This document shows positions 46,112 to 54,773 of a DNA stretch of 64,000 bases, piece by piece. Both the position numbers and the translations under genes were made by a program. Under the pieces are notes generated by a model that was not told the DNA's origin, ran no database searches, and worked only from the letters and a program-made list of their open reading frames with translations. The DNA is from Gammaproteobacteria bacterium HGW-Gammaproteobacteria-15 (lineage in GTDB: Bacteria > Pseudomonadota > Gammaproteobacteria > Enterobacterales > Alteromonadaceae). The stretch lies in assembly GCA_002840125.1 (NCBI GenBank), contig PGZF01000001.1, positions 620,001 to 684,000 of the forward strand, written 5' to 3'. Each line of letters opens with the position of its first letter. Within the stretch, counting starts at the first letter, position 1.

Positions 46112-48459
46112 CAGCCTTTAGACCGCTGCGGGCTCTTGGGGCCATTAGCTTTGCCTGCAGGGCTTTTAGCGGCAGGCTTGCCACTGGCGTTAAACGGCTT
46201 GTTACCCTGCGGCTGTTTTTTACCTTGCTTGTCGTCTTTTTCCCATGTTTCACGCTGGCTACGCTTGGCAGTCGCTTTAGCAGCAGGGTTTAAACCGGTG
46301 TGGCGGCTAAGCGCAGGTTGGCCACCTTTTAATGGCTTTTTAAACTGCTCGTCTTTGCCCTCTTCCGGCACTAAACAGCCTTTACTGCGGCCAATTAAGT
46401 GCTTTAAGCCCATCTTAATTAACGCTTCGCGAATTTGCGGCCAGCCTTTGGGGTCATGGTAGCGCAGTATCGCCTTATGTAAGCGGCGCTGGCGCTCGCC
46501 TTTAGGCACGGCTACCACTTCATCATTGGCCTTGTTGATGTTTTTCAGCGAGTTCATTTCGGTGTGGTAAATGGTGGTCGCGTTCGCCATTGGGCTGGGG
46601 TAAAAGTTTTGTACCTGGTCCAGTTTAAAGTCGCGCTCTTTTAACCACAGCGCCAGGTTAATCATATCCATATCGGTAGTACCGGGGTGAGCAGCAATAA
46701 AGTACGGAATTAAGAATTGCTCTTTACCGGCTTCTTTACTAAAGCGGTCGAACATTTCTTTAAATTTGTCATAGGCGCCCATACCCGGCTTCATCATTTT
46801 CGATAACGGGCCGTTCTCGGTATGCTCGGGCGCAATTTTTAAATAGCCACCAACATGGTGCTGCACCAGCTCGCGCACGTAGTTCGGGTCTTCTACCGCT
46901 AAGTCATAACGTACACCGGAGGCCACCAGCACCTTTTTAATACCGGGTAAAGTACGCGCCTCGCGGTACAGCTCTACCGTCGGGCTTTGGTCGGTGTCCA
47001 TATGCTCGCAGATGGTCGGGTAAACACAAGAAGGCCTGCGGCAAGTTTGCTCGGCTTTGGGGTTTTTACAGTTTAAGCGGTACATATTGGCCGTCGGGCC
47101 ACCAAGATCGGATATCACGCCGGTAAAACCCGGCACTTTGTCGCGAATATCCTTGATCTCCTGCATTATCGATTCTTTCGAGCGGCTTTGAATAATGCGG
47201 CCTTCATGCTCGGTAATAGAGCAGAACGAGCAACCGCCAAAGCAGCCGCGCATTATATTCACCGAGGTTTTAATCATTTCGTAGGCTGGAATTTTTTCCT
47301 TGCCATACACCGGGTGCGGCACGCGCTGATATGGCAGGCCAAATACCAGATCCATCTCTTCAGTGCTAAGCGGAAACGCCGGTGGGTTTACCCATAAATG
47401 CCTGTCGCCATGGCGCTGCATTATCGCGCGGGCACAGCCGGGGTTGGTTTCCTGGTGCAAAATACGCGAAGCATGGGCATACAGCGGCTTATTTACGCTT
47501 ACCTGCTCAAACGCCGGCAGCTTAACGTAGGTTTGCTCCCAAGGCTTTTGCCGCGGCGGCTGCACCAGTATCGGCTTGGCTTCCACTTCTGCCGGCTTGG
47601 TTAAATCAATACCGGCTTTGGCAAATTCAGAGTAGCTGCTGCAACCCACATCATCAGCACCATAAGGGTTGCTGATAGGGTCTATTTTGCCGATTTTATC
47701 AATGGCGGTAGAATCGACACCGCGCCAGCCGGGTAATGGCTCTTTGCGAATAACTGCAGTGCCGCGTACATCCTGAATTTCGCTTAACGGTATGCCACTG
47801 GCAATACGATGCGCCACTTCCACCAAAGGCCGCTCGGCATTGCCGTAAATTAAAATATCGGCTTTAGCGTCAAAAATTACCGAACGGCGTACTTTTTCAG
47901 ACCAGTAATCATAGTGCGCAATACGGCGCAAGCTGGCCTCTATGCCACCAATAATTACCGGCACGTCTTTATAGGCTTCTTTGCAGCGCTGAGTATACAC
48001 GGTAACGGCGCGGTCCGGCCGCTTGCCGCCAATATCACCGGCGGTATAAGCATCATCATGGCGCAGCTTTTTATCGGCGGTGTAGCGGTTAATCATCGAG
48101 TCCATATTGCCGGCCGACACGCCGTAAAACAGGTTCGGCTTACCCAGGCGCATAAAATCGTCTTTGCTGTGCCAATCCGGCTGGCAAATCAGGCCCACAC
48201 GGTAGCCCTGGGCTTCTAGCATGCGCCCTACTACTGCCATACCAAAGCTGGGGTGGTCTACATAGGCATCGCCTACTACCAAAATAACATCGCAACTGTC
48301 CCAGCCAAGTACATCCATTTCCTTGCGCGACATAGGTAAAAACGGCGCCGTGCCATAGCACTCGGCCCAGTATTTCGGATAGCTGAATAAATCGCGCTCA
48401 GGCGCCATGCGTGCTACAGGGGCAGATTTGCGGGAAACGGTAGTAGCAACAGTGGACAT
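46111..48459 (-). CDS. ygiQ: YgiQ family radical SAM protein
   Basis: A 782-residue radical S-adenosylmethionine protein. The cluster-binding motif is in [19 protein letters not shown] (CxxxCxxC). The N-terminal region resembles a B12-binding-like domain and contains [22 protein letters not shown]. The last ~70 residues are a lysine-rich, low-complexity tail. YgiQ is widespread and of unknown reaction. Start ATG at 48459; the gene is translationally coupled to thpR. Confidence 0.93.
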   Translation of the reverse strand: MSTVATTVSRKSAPVARMAPERDLFSYPKYWAECYGTAPFLPMSRKEMDVLGWDSCDVILVVGDAYVDHPSFGMAVVGRMLEAQGYRVGLICQPDWHSKDDFMRLGKPNLFYGVSAGNMDSMINRYTADKKLRHDDAYTAGDIGGKRPDRAVTVYTQRCKEAYKDVPVIIGGIEASLRRIAHYDYWSEKVRRSVIFDAKADILIYGNAERPLVEVAHRIASGIPLSEIQDVRGTAVIRKEPLPGWRGVDSTAIDKIGKIDPISNPYGADDVGCSSYSEFAKAGIDLTKPAEVEAKPILVQPPRQKPWEQTYVKLPAFEQVSVNKPLYAHASRILHQETNPGCARAIMQRHGDRHLWVNPPAFPLSTEEMDLVFGLPYQRVPHPVYGKEKIPAYEMIKTSVNIMRGCFGGCSFCSITEHEGRIIQSRSKESIMQEIKDIRDKVPGFTGVISDLGGPTANMYRLNCKNPKAEQTCRRPSCVYPTICEHMDTDQSPTVELYREARTLPGIKKVLVASGVRYDLAVEDPNYVRELVQHHVGGYLKIAPEHTENGPLSKMMKPGMGAYDKFKEMFDRFSKEAGKEQFLIPYFIAAHPGTTDMDMINLALWLKERDFKLDQVQNFYPSPMANATTIYHTEMNSLKNINKANDEVVAVPKGERQRRLHKAILRYHDPKGWPQIREALIKMGLKHLIGRSKGCLVPEEGKDEQFKKPLKGGQPALSRHTGLNPAAKATAKRSQRETWEKDDKQGKKQPQGNKPFNASGKPAAKSPAGKANGPKSPQRSKG

Positions 48460-48593
48460 AAATTAAGCACCAGAGCGGAACAAGGGCGCGTATTATACAA
48501 GGAGTATTGGGGAAAGGCGAATCTACGTCATGCTTTACGAAAAGCGTGAACTTAAATTCGGTTTGTGATCAACTTCATCCGAATTGGGTTCAG

Positions 48594-49487
48594 TTACTGA
48601 GCCCTCCAACCAACAAAATCGGCAGATATTTGTTCATCGCGACGGCGGCCAAGTTTAGAAGTTATTTCTCTTTTAGAGTCCCAAATAAAAGAACCGTCAG
48701 CTGAAATTTCGCATGTTTGGGCTAAAGGTTCTAAAGCATACAATCCATAACCGTGATAACCAGCTACTTTAGAAACCATCGTATCGAGAACTTCAAAGTT
48801 TTTGTCGAAATCTTCCGCTCTAACTGCAAGATTTACACAATGAGCAGTTCGCACACTCGGGTACATTAGCCCCTGCGCCTTATCCAATATAAAATCTTCT
48901 GCAATCGTTGCTGATACAAAATAGTCTTTTGCAATTGGATCCGAACGAAAAATTTCAGCAATTGCAGAATCTACAAATGCTTGCGCAAGAACATAGGCAG
49001 GATGCATTTTTAGACTTTCTTCAATAAACAATTCACTTTTTTCCGAGTTAATAATTGAACGTCCTGAGTTGAAAATTGCTTGGTATTCCCCAATAATTGC
49101 ACAAGGAAACTCAATTGGAGGTCTGACTCGAAGTCTTATCAGTTGAACCAAATCTCCTGTTTTTGCGCCAATTTCCTCTAGTGCCAAACGATTATTCCAG
49201 CCAGCATAAAGTACTTTAGTATTCGGGAAAGATGCACGGTTAAAGGATGGCGAACCGTTTTTGGGGTAGATCATTTGATTAACGTTGTGGAATATTTCTC
49301 CTTTTTCACATACACGTGCACGATACCAAACTTGATGGTGTGACCTTGTAATACCAAATAAAGAATAGGACCTTATAAGTTGTTTAAACATCGCTCCAAC
49401 ATCGTTCCGAGAAAGCCCCCCGGCAGAAGCCTGCTTTAGTTTTTCGACAATTCTTTTAAGCACATCAGGATGTTGCAGGTCGTTCAT
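48594..49487 (-). CDS. RES domain protein, orphan (toxin-like)
   Basis: A 297-residue protein with the RES fold of NAD-degrading or ADP-ribosylating toxins. An N-terminal helical extension (1-50) precedes the domain. I read the signature residues as Arg in WYRAR (R56/R58), the FNRASFPNTKVLYAG segment with Tyr94, Glu in LALEE (E104/E105), and Ser211 in MYPSVR followed by CVNLAVR. RES toxins normally sit with an Xre/MbcA-type antitoxin gene; none is adjacent here. Base composition is clearly more AT-rich than the flanking ygiQ gene, suggesting acquisition. Activity is not demonstrated. Confidence 0.75.
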   Translation of the reverse strand: MNDLQHPDVLKRIVEKLKQASAGGLSRNDVGAMFKQLIRSYSLFGITRSHHQVWYRARVCEKGEIFHNVNQMIYPKNGSPSFNRASFPNTKVLYAGWNNRLALEEIGAKTGDLVQLIRLRVRPPIEFPCAIIGEYQAIFNSGRSIINSEKSELFIEESLKMHPAYVLAQAFVDSAIAEIFRSDPIAKDYFVSATIAEDFILDKAQGLMYPSVRTAHCVNLAVRAEDFDKNFEVLDTMVSKVAGYHGYGLYALEPLAQTCEISADGSFIWDSKREITSKLGRRRDEQISADFVGWRAQ

Positions 49488-49499
49488 AAAAAACCTTGA

Positions 49500-49560
49500 T
49501 TAACCTTCGGGGTCAGATCCAATTGTTAAAAGCGCTCAGGGTCAAGTCTTGCCTTTTGCC
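49500..49560. mobile_element. REP/RAYT-like repeat scar
   Basis: Two related words, CGGGGTCAGATCCAA (about 49508-49522) and CAGGGTCAAGTCTTGC (about 49539-49554), followed by CTTTTGCC, lie in the intergenic region behind the RES gene. Such GGGTCA(A/G)(G/A)TC(T/C) strings are what I recall flanking REP-associated tyrosine transposases in gammaproteobacteria. No transposase is present, so this is at most a remnant. Confidence 0.35.
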
Positions 49561-49662
49561 TACGCCTTTCAACAAATGTCGAAACTGGTTAGTTAAAATT
49601 TACTGTCACATTTACCGAAAAACCAAACTTGGTCAAGGCATTATTTGCTGCAAAAGCTAAGG

Positions 49663-49676
49663 GCGCAATATTGCGC
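49663..49676. repeat. Perfect 14-bp palindrome GCGCAATATTGCGC
   Basis: A self-complementary 14-mer 42 bp beyond the stop of the 207-residue membrane protein. On the minus strand it extends to GAGCGCAATATTGCGCCC followed by TTAGCTTTT, so it could be a weak terminator for that gene, though the T-run is poor. Confidence 0.5.
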
Positions 49677-49717
49677 TCTTACGTTGTAATTCATGTGATA
49701 GTTACTCTTACTGCGAT

Positions 49718-50341
49718 TCAACCTTCCGCTTCGGCTGCTCGTTGTACTCGTTGCTGCTTTATTTTTTCTTCCTGCAGCAAAAATTGCTTCCGTGCTTCCA
49801 GTTGCTTTTCACGGCGCTGTAGCATTTGCTCAACTTGCTTTGACTCATCCCAGACACCACGCTGCATAATACGCTTTACGTCAGCGTCATAGCACAAAGC
49901 AGGATTTAACGTCCAGGCGCTATAAGTAACACGGGTAAACAGCAACGTTGCTGCAGGACAGGGTTGATAAGCTTTTGCCGAAACTTTTGACTCAAAATAA
50001 TTATTTATCAAATAGTTGCCAATAAAAATAAAAGTAAAGCTGACCAGCGTAGCTATCGAAAACACTTTTACAAACCCTTGCCCTTTTACTGAGGGTTGTT
50101 TGCTACGGAATAAGTAAAATAGGGCTCTGACACAAAATAGAAGCAACACTAGCATAAAAAGGATTATCCCAGGGGCATAGCCATCTGACTCACTTATAAC
50201 GATAAGTTGTCTGCCACTATTAATAGCTTCAAGCTGGCTTTCGAGTTGCAACGGAAAAAGCCATAGCATCAGGCCAATCATCAATATGGAAAAAATAGCC
50301 AAGCCTACCCCTGAAAGTATGGCTTTAGTTCTTTGCTGCAA
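49718..50341 (-). CDS. Uncharacterised membrane protein (DUF1240-like?)
   Basis: A 207-residue protein with three predicted membrane helices (about 10-31, 55-78 and 90-112). A short extracytoplasmic domain with two cysteines follows (YQPCPAATLL and LNPALCYDAD), then a charged, glutamine/arginine-rich C-terminal coil. I do not recognise it firmly. The helix pattern plus the YxxC...LC spacing is reminiscent of DUF1240 membrane proteins found beside secreted-effector genes. It starts at TTG with the strong ribosome site GGAGG six bases upstream. AT-rich, next to the hydrophobic protein pair on the other strand. Confidence 0.6.
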   Translation of the reverse strand: MQQRTKAILSGVGLAIFSILMIGLMLWLFPLQLESQLEAINSGRQLIVISESDGYAPGIILFMLVLLLFCVRALFYLFRSKQPSVKGQGFVKVFSIATLVSFTFIFIGNYLINNYFESKVSAKAYQPCPAATLLFTRVTYSAWTLNPALCYDADVKRIMQRGVWDESKQVEQMLQRREKQLEARKQFLLQEEKIKQQRVQRAAEAEG

Positions 50342-50538
50342 GGGCCCCTCCTGCTTCGATTGAAATTTACAGATTTACGTTAATGCCTGGCAAAGACCTT
50401 TCAGGCTGACTTTGTCTGCTAAACCCGCGCTCCAGACAGAAACAAATTATACATTAATAAATCATTTATTTTACATTTAATCATTTCTCTTATAGGATCT
50501 GTGGGCTGCTAAATCTAAACCTAATAAGGATATTACCC
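50342..50538. other. AT-rich divergent intergenic region
   Basis: This 197-bp region separates the TTG-start membrane protein gene from the 314-residue gene. Its central part (about 50445-50500) is very AT-rich and presumably holds both promoters. I see no clear operator or terminator. Confidence 0.4.
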
Positions 50539-51483
50539 ATGCAATCTGCATTGCTCCCTTCGCCCTATCGAAATCAAGAGTTAAAACGCAAGCAAAGTGC
50601 CTTGGAGTACAGGTTAAAGTTTACGCTGAATGCAGAAAATTTATACAACAAAATCAATCATGACAATGCTTTAGGCCAAGACCTAAGTGGCATGGGTATC
50701 ATCTTTATTGATAACGAATTCACCGCTGTAACTTTGTTGGAAAGCTGCCGGGCTAAACCTGCCTATCTGATCCTGAGGGAGCCACCAGTACAAATACCTG
50801 TAGAGCATTATGCTAAGGCACTGCAAAGCAGTCAGCGGGAAAGTAAACAAATTCAAGAAATAGCCGCGACAGTTATCAGTTGCAGCGTTATGGCATTAAA
50901 CTGGCTTGCTATCGTAGGCATGGGTAGCACTATCCCCTTAACCGGCGGTTTGTCTGCTGCGGGAATCGCATTACTTAAAACTGGTGCCGTAATCTCTACA
51001 CTTCAGTGTGCTAATGGTGCTATCCGGGCACCGTTAGAAGCTTATTCTCCATCAAATCTGGATGCTTTAGATGGAAACGATTGGTATAAATACAGCACGC
51101 TGGCACTGGATACTATTTCTGTTGGCCTGGCAGTGCAATCTGGCGCAAGCTTGATAAAAAATTACCACCATCTGAAAAAAGCCAGTGGCATTAACCCGGA
51201 TAAATTTTTACACAGCCTCAACCGGCATGAACGTAAAAGGCTTACACTGGAAATTGTAAAACTAAACCATCCGGCTTTAGCACATTCTAACGGCGCATTA
51301 AAACGTATGATTAATGCCAACATGTACCCTAAACGTTATCAGCAAATACAGATTAATGATGCGTTAAGAGTTCGGATTAAAGATGCAGTCGCGGGTGTAC
51401 TGACTTTCGGTGGCAGCGCCACAGGCGGCAGCATTAAATATCTGGCAGTAGGTGTTTATGCTGCAACAGATACGGAGCAATAA
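50539..51483 (+). CDS. Glycine-rich hydrophobic protein of unknown function (candidate effector)
   Basis: A 314-residue protein with no signal peptide. A soluble N-terminal part (1-105) contains DLSGMGIIFIDNEFTAVTLL. A hydrophobic, glycine-rich central segment follows (about 108-158, with GSTIPLTGGLSAAGIALL), then a second hydrophobic stretch (187-207), a basic region HERKRLTLEIVKLNHP, and a C-terminal glycine-rich segment (AGVLTFGGSATGG). It recalls a family of uncharacterised Pseudomonas proteins, from memory only. The architecture fits a membrane-inserting or pore-forming protein. Its stop overlaps the start of a four-helix membrane protein by one base. Confidence 0.65.
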   Translation: MQSALLPSPYRNQELKRKQSALEYRLKFTLNAENLYNKINHDNALGQDLSGMGIIFIDNEFTAVTLLESCRAKPAYLILREPPVQIPVEHYAKALQSSQRESKQIQEIAATVISCSVMALNWLAIVGMGSTIPLTGGLSAAGIALLKTGAVISTLQCANGAIRAPLEAYSPSNLDALDGNDWYKYSTLALDTISVGLAVQSGASLIKNYHHLKKASGINPDKFLHSLNRHERKRLTLEIVKLNHPALAHSNGALKRMINANMYPKRYQQIQINDALRVRIKDAVAGVLTFGGSATGGSIKYLAVGVYAATDTEQ

Positions 51484-52064
51484 TGAGTAACCGGCATAGC
51501 CAATTACAACACCGGCTGCATGAAGCGGTACAACGCGAACTGGGGCCGGAGTATATCCGCTTGTTTGCACCCCATTTTCTTAGCCATGGTATGCCTGCTG
51601 GTATAGCAGGCATGATGTTAAGCTGTGCTGCAGCCCTGTACTTTTTTTATTTTTTAATAAACATTATTGGTTTGGCAGATACGGTAAACGTGGTTGAACA
51701 CTATTTTTTCATACTCATTCCGGTTGCAGCATTTGTGGTTTTAGCTTACACCTTTCCATTTCAAGATATGGTTATGGGTAAGAAAGATCATTTATCCTAT
51801 TTTAAAAAGTTTGCCCTTGTTTGCACCCTGATAACGATATTTGGTGTGTTTTTTCTGAAAATACCAACCTATAACGGACAAATGCCTGAAAAAGTTTTTC
51901 TGGCGTTGCCGGTAGTAATAGGTAGCATTTTTTGCCTGCTCGTTTTTAGCAAAAAGTTTGCAGCGATGCTGGCATACCAGCAAAAACTTTGGCTAATTAA
52001 GCAGCGGCTAATTGCAGAAGAAAAAACCTTAGTAGCAGAGCTTAAAAGAAAAACAAAAAATTAG
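51483..52064 (+). CDS. Four-helix membrane protein, coupled to the preceding gene (candidate immunity)
   Basis: A 193-residue protein with four predicted membrane helices (about 40-63, 74-92, 109-126 and 138-156), a soluble N-terminus and a basic C-terminal helix. I do not recognise a family. The one-base stop/start overlap (TAATG) with the glycine-rich protein implies stoichiometric expression, the usual arrangement of a membrane-targeting toxin and its immunity protein, or simply of two subunits. No helpful motif decides between these. Confidence 0.65.
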   Translation: MSNRHSQLQHRLHEAVQRELGPEYIRLFAPHFLSHGMPAGIAGMMLSCAAALYFFYFLINIIGLADTVNVVEHYFFILIPVAAFVVLAYTFPFQDMVMGKKDHLSYFKKFALVCTLITIFGVFFLKIPTYNGQMPEKVFLALPVVIGSIFCLLVFSKKFAAMLAYQQKLWLIKQRLIAEEKTLVAELKRKTKN

Positions 52065-52106
52065 ACCAGGCATTTAACATAGGCGCTGTCTCGACAAGCA
52101 GCATAG

Positions 52107-52688
52107 TTACGCCGAGGTTCCAGACAAGCCAATGTAAATAATCTCGGCAGCATCCCTACTGCTTAACTGCACGTTACCCGTTTCATTACTCAGGCTAAGT
52201 GTATGCTGTGCTTCCAGCGTTATGTGCCTTGCACCCAATACAGCATTAACACTACCACTGGCAATATAGATAAGCGTTTGCGGGCTTAGCGGCAATGTTT
52301 GTACAGCACTGCCAATAGTCAGCACCTGCAGCTGTGCCTGCACAGCACCACGGCGGGTCATCAGGTTAAAGTCGCGCACGGCGCCATTTACTAAGCTGCA
52401 GTGAATGGTAGTTTCACCGGCAAACGCAAACGGCGTAAGTGGTGTATCCAACAACTGCAGGTTATCGCCGACGCCATGTAAACAAAAGCCCTCGCCGGTA
52501 AGCAGTAAAATAATACGATCAATATTATCAAAGCGCGAAAACGGGCCATCACTGGCTACTTCGGCGATGGATAAGCGCCATAACAGCCCTTGCCCGTCAT
52601 CCTGGCGGCACAGCTGATGGGTAATGCCGCCGCCGTTTTGCCAGCGTTGGGTTTGCCATTGTTCTGGGGTGATAACGTATATGCTCAT
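52107..52688 (-). CDS. hutD: HutD family protein
   Basis: A 193-residue cupin-like protein of the HutD family, with the signature N-terminus WQNGGGITHQLCR, FSRFDNIDRIILLL and MTRRG. HutD is encoded with histidine-utilisation genes in many bacteria and is proposed to limit or tune that pathway; its biochemistry is unresolved. No other hut genes are in the window, so this copy is isolated. Confidence 0.88.
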   Translation of the reverse strand: MSIYVITPEQWQTQRWQNGGGITHQLCRQDDGQGLLWRLSIAEVASDGPFSRFDNIDRIILLLTGEGFCLHGVGDNLQLLDTPLTPFAFAGETTIHCSLVNGAVRDFNLMTRRGAVQAQLQVLTIGSAVQTLPLSPQTLIYIASGSVNAVLGARHITLEAQHTLSLSNETGNVQLSSRDAAEIIYIGLSGTSA

Positions 52689-52751
52689 AGTGTCTCAATT
52701 AAATACGCTGGCAAAAACAGGCTACTTAACTTTAGGTGCCTTGGTTAATTG

Positions 52752-53141
52752 TTAATTGTCTGCACCATTTTTGGTTTCAGAGCCAGCCTGCTGCCAAGGC
52801 CATTTGCCGGTTAACTCCAACTCAAGGGTAAAGCTTAAAAAGGTACGAATTAACACCACCAGCGCCAGCACACCCACGTTTTCAAAGGTAAGCTCCACTG
52901 CAACGGTATGAATAATGTCTGCCGCGATTAAAAACTCCAGCCCCAGCAAAATGCCCCGCCCCAGCTGCTGGCGCACCTGTTGCTGGATATCGCTCAGTGG
53001 ATCACCTTTTACCAACCGTATGCCGGCATGCAACAGGGCGTAAATAGCGATGACAGTGATAATAGCGATGCCCAACAGCTCAATTGCCATGGCACACCAC
53101 TCTGGCACTGAGCCCGCCATATTCGTTATTCCGTTTGTCAT
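52752..53141 (-). CDS. DUF1622 family membrane protein
   Basis: A 129-residue protein with three predicted membrane helices, ALLHAGIRLVKGDPLSD between the first two, LGLEFLIAADIIHTV in the second, and the ending VVLIRTFLSFTLELELTGKWPW. This is the DUF1622 family, function unknown. I start at 53141, where AGGAGG lies 7 bases upstream; the frame stays open further upstream, but with no ribosome site. A decayed copy of its 3' end occurs at 56523-56615. Confidence 0.88.
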   Translation of the reverse strand: MTNGITNMAGSVPEWCAMAIELLGIAIITVIAIYALLHAGIRLVKGDPLSDIQQQVRQQLGRGILLGLEFLIAADIIHTVAVELTFENVGVLALVVLIRTFLSFTLELELTGKWPWQQAGSETKNGADN

Positions 53142-53333
53142 TGGCCTTCCTCCTAACCGCTTTTTATCAACCACTGTATCGGCAAATTTTATAAGGCGAT
53201 AGTTGTGCCGGTTAAAATCGGCTACCTTAACCAACCCATGCTTTGCCAGAAAACCGTTAAAACAAGCATTGCTTAAGCCAGTGTGGCTGCTAAAATCGGG
53301 CCTTATGTTACCATGCAGCAAAGCAGAACAATT

Positions 53334-53672
53334 ATGAGCAAAACCAACAGCGGCGCCCAGGCTTATCAGCAGCAGGAACAGGGTTATCGCGATAAAGCAT
53401 TAAAAATGTACCCCTGGGTATGTGGCCGTTGTGCCCGCGAGTTTGTGCATTCCAATTTGCGTGAATTAACGGTACATCATATCGATCACAACCATAGCAA
53501 TAACCCGGCCGATGGCAGCAACTGGGAGCTGTTATGTATTTACTGCCATGATAACGAACACAATAAATTCCACGAGTTTGTGCTGTATGGCGGCACCACC
53601 GAGCAAAAAGTGGCTGCAGCTACCCACAACCCTTTTGCTGATTTAAAAGCCATGTTGAATAAACCGAAGTAA
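53334..53672 (+). CDS. yajD: YajD family HNH nuclease
   Basis: A 112-residue small HNH endonuclease-like protein. It carries the zinc-finger pairs CGRCAREF and CIYCHDNEH with the catalytic HHIDHNHSNNP between them, as in E. coli YajD. I start at the ATG giving MSKTNSGAQAYQQQEQGYR; upstream in-frame ATGs at 53313 and 53283 are possible. It is divergent from the DUF1622 gene and convergent with the potassium channel gene, whose stop is 7 bp away. Confidence 0.88.
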   Translation: MSKTNSGAQAYQQQEQGYRDKALKMYPWVCGRCAREFVHSNLRELTVHHIDHNHSNNPADGSNWELLCIYCHDNEHNKFHEFVLYGGTTEQKVAAATHNPFADLKAMLNKPK

Positions 53673-53678
53673 GCCTTA

Positions 53679-54614
53679 TCAGCCTGACTGATTGTCGTTG
53701 TAGTGCAAGGTTTGATAGCGCTTTTCCATAAGTTCACGCAGTATGGCGGCTTCGGTATGGCTAATGCCCAGCTCAGCGCGAAGCCGTTGTAGCAGCGGTT
53801 CGGCTTCTGCAGCAAAGCGGCCGTCTTTAAATGCTTGATCTAACGCCAATTGAAAAAACTGCCGCCGGCGCGACAATTGTTCAGAAAAACCTGACGCCAG
53901 TATACCGGCTGGCAACGCTACCATACCAATACCGACAATAGTAATTAACCCTCCAAACAAGCGGCCGGAATCAGTAACCGGAGTCACATCTCCATACCCT
54001 ACTGTGGTAAGCGTAACCAGTGACCACCACATAGCCTGTGGAATAGAGCTGAAGTGTTCAGGTTGCACATCTTTTTCTAAGGTGTACATTGCACAGGCCG
54101 CCACCAGCATAATAATAAACAGCACCGAAAAAGCTGCAAACAACGAAAAACGCTCTTCTTTAAATACGTTTAATAACAGCTGCATGGCACGTGAATAGCG
54201 GCTGAGTTTAAATACGCGCAGTAAGCGGAACACCCGCAGATAACGAAGATCTGCTTGTACAAAGAACCCAAGATAAAACGGCAAAATAGCCAGCAAATCG
54301 ATGATAGCTAATGGCGAGCGTATGTAACGCAGACGCTTTTGCAAGTTAGTGCCTGTTTGTTGCTGTATGGGCAAGGTATCAACACAGCTCCACACCCTGG
54401 CAGCGTATTCAAGTGTAAAGACGCCGATAGATATCAGCTCAAAGTAAAAAAAATGCCGGTGATATACCTGATCAACCGGCTCTATTGACTGCAACACCAG
54501 CGCTATAATATTCAGGCCAATCAAAAAAATTAGTGATATATCTACCCAAAGGTAGCGTTTATCGTGTTCTGTGGATGGCTCCAGACATTTCGCCATAACG
54601 CTACGCGATATCAT
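53679..54614 (-). CDS. Voltage-gated potassium channel-like ion transporter
   Basis: A 311-residue channel subunit with six membrane helices. The voltage-sensor-like S4 is rich in arginine (LRYLRVFRLLRVFKLSRYSR). The pore loop carries the potassium filter in TLTTVGYGDVTP, and a short cytoplasmic C-terminus with coiled-coil character follows. It resembles bacterial Kv-type channels (Kch/KvAP group). The ATG at 54614 has AGGA six bases upstream. Confidence 0.93.
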   Translation of the reverse strand: MISRSVMAKCLEPSTEHDKRYLWVDISLIFLIGLNIIALVLQSIEPVDQVYHRHFFYFELISIGVFTLEYAARVWSCVDTLPIQQQTGTNLQKRLRYIRSPLAIIDLLAILPFYLGFFVQADLRYLRVFRLLRVFKLSRYSRAMQLLLNVFKEERFSLFAAFSVLFIIMLVAACAMYTLEKDVQPEHFSSIPQAMWWSLVTLTTVGYGDVTPVTDSGRLFGGLITIVGIGMVALPAGILASGFSEQLSRRRQFFQLALDQAFKDGRFAAEAEPLLQRLRAELGISHTEAAILRELMEKRYQTLHYNDNQSG

Positions 54615-54773
54615 CCTTTTTCCTTAATATGATGTTTACAGCTTACCAATAGGTTGGCATTTCCCTACTATAAGTAAATATGTGGTATTGAGGAAGCACA
54701 GTAATTTCTTCCTGCCGGGTTCACAACATCCGGGCGCAAAAATCCACAGCCGCCCGCAGAGCTGTATACGGCC

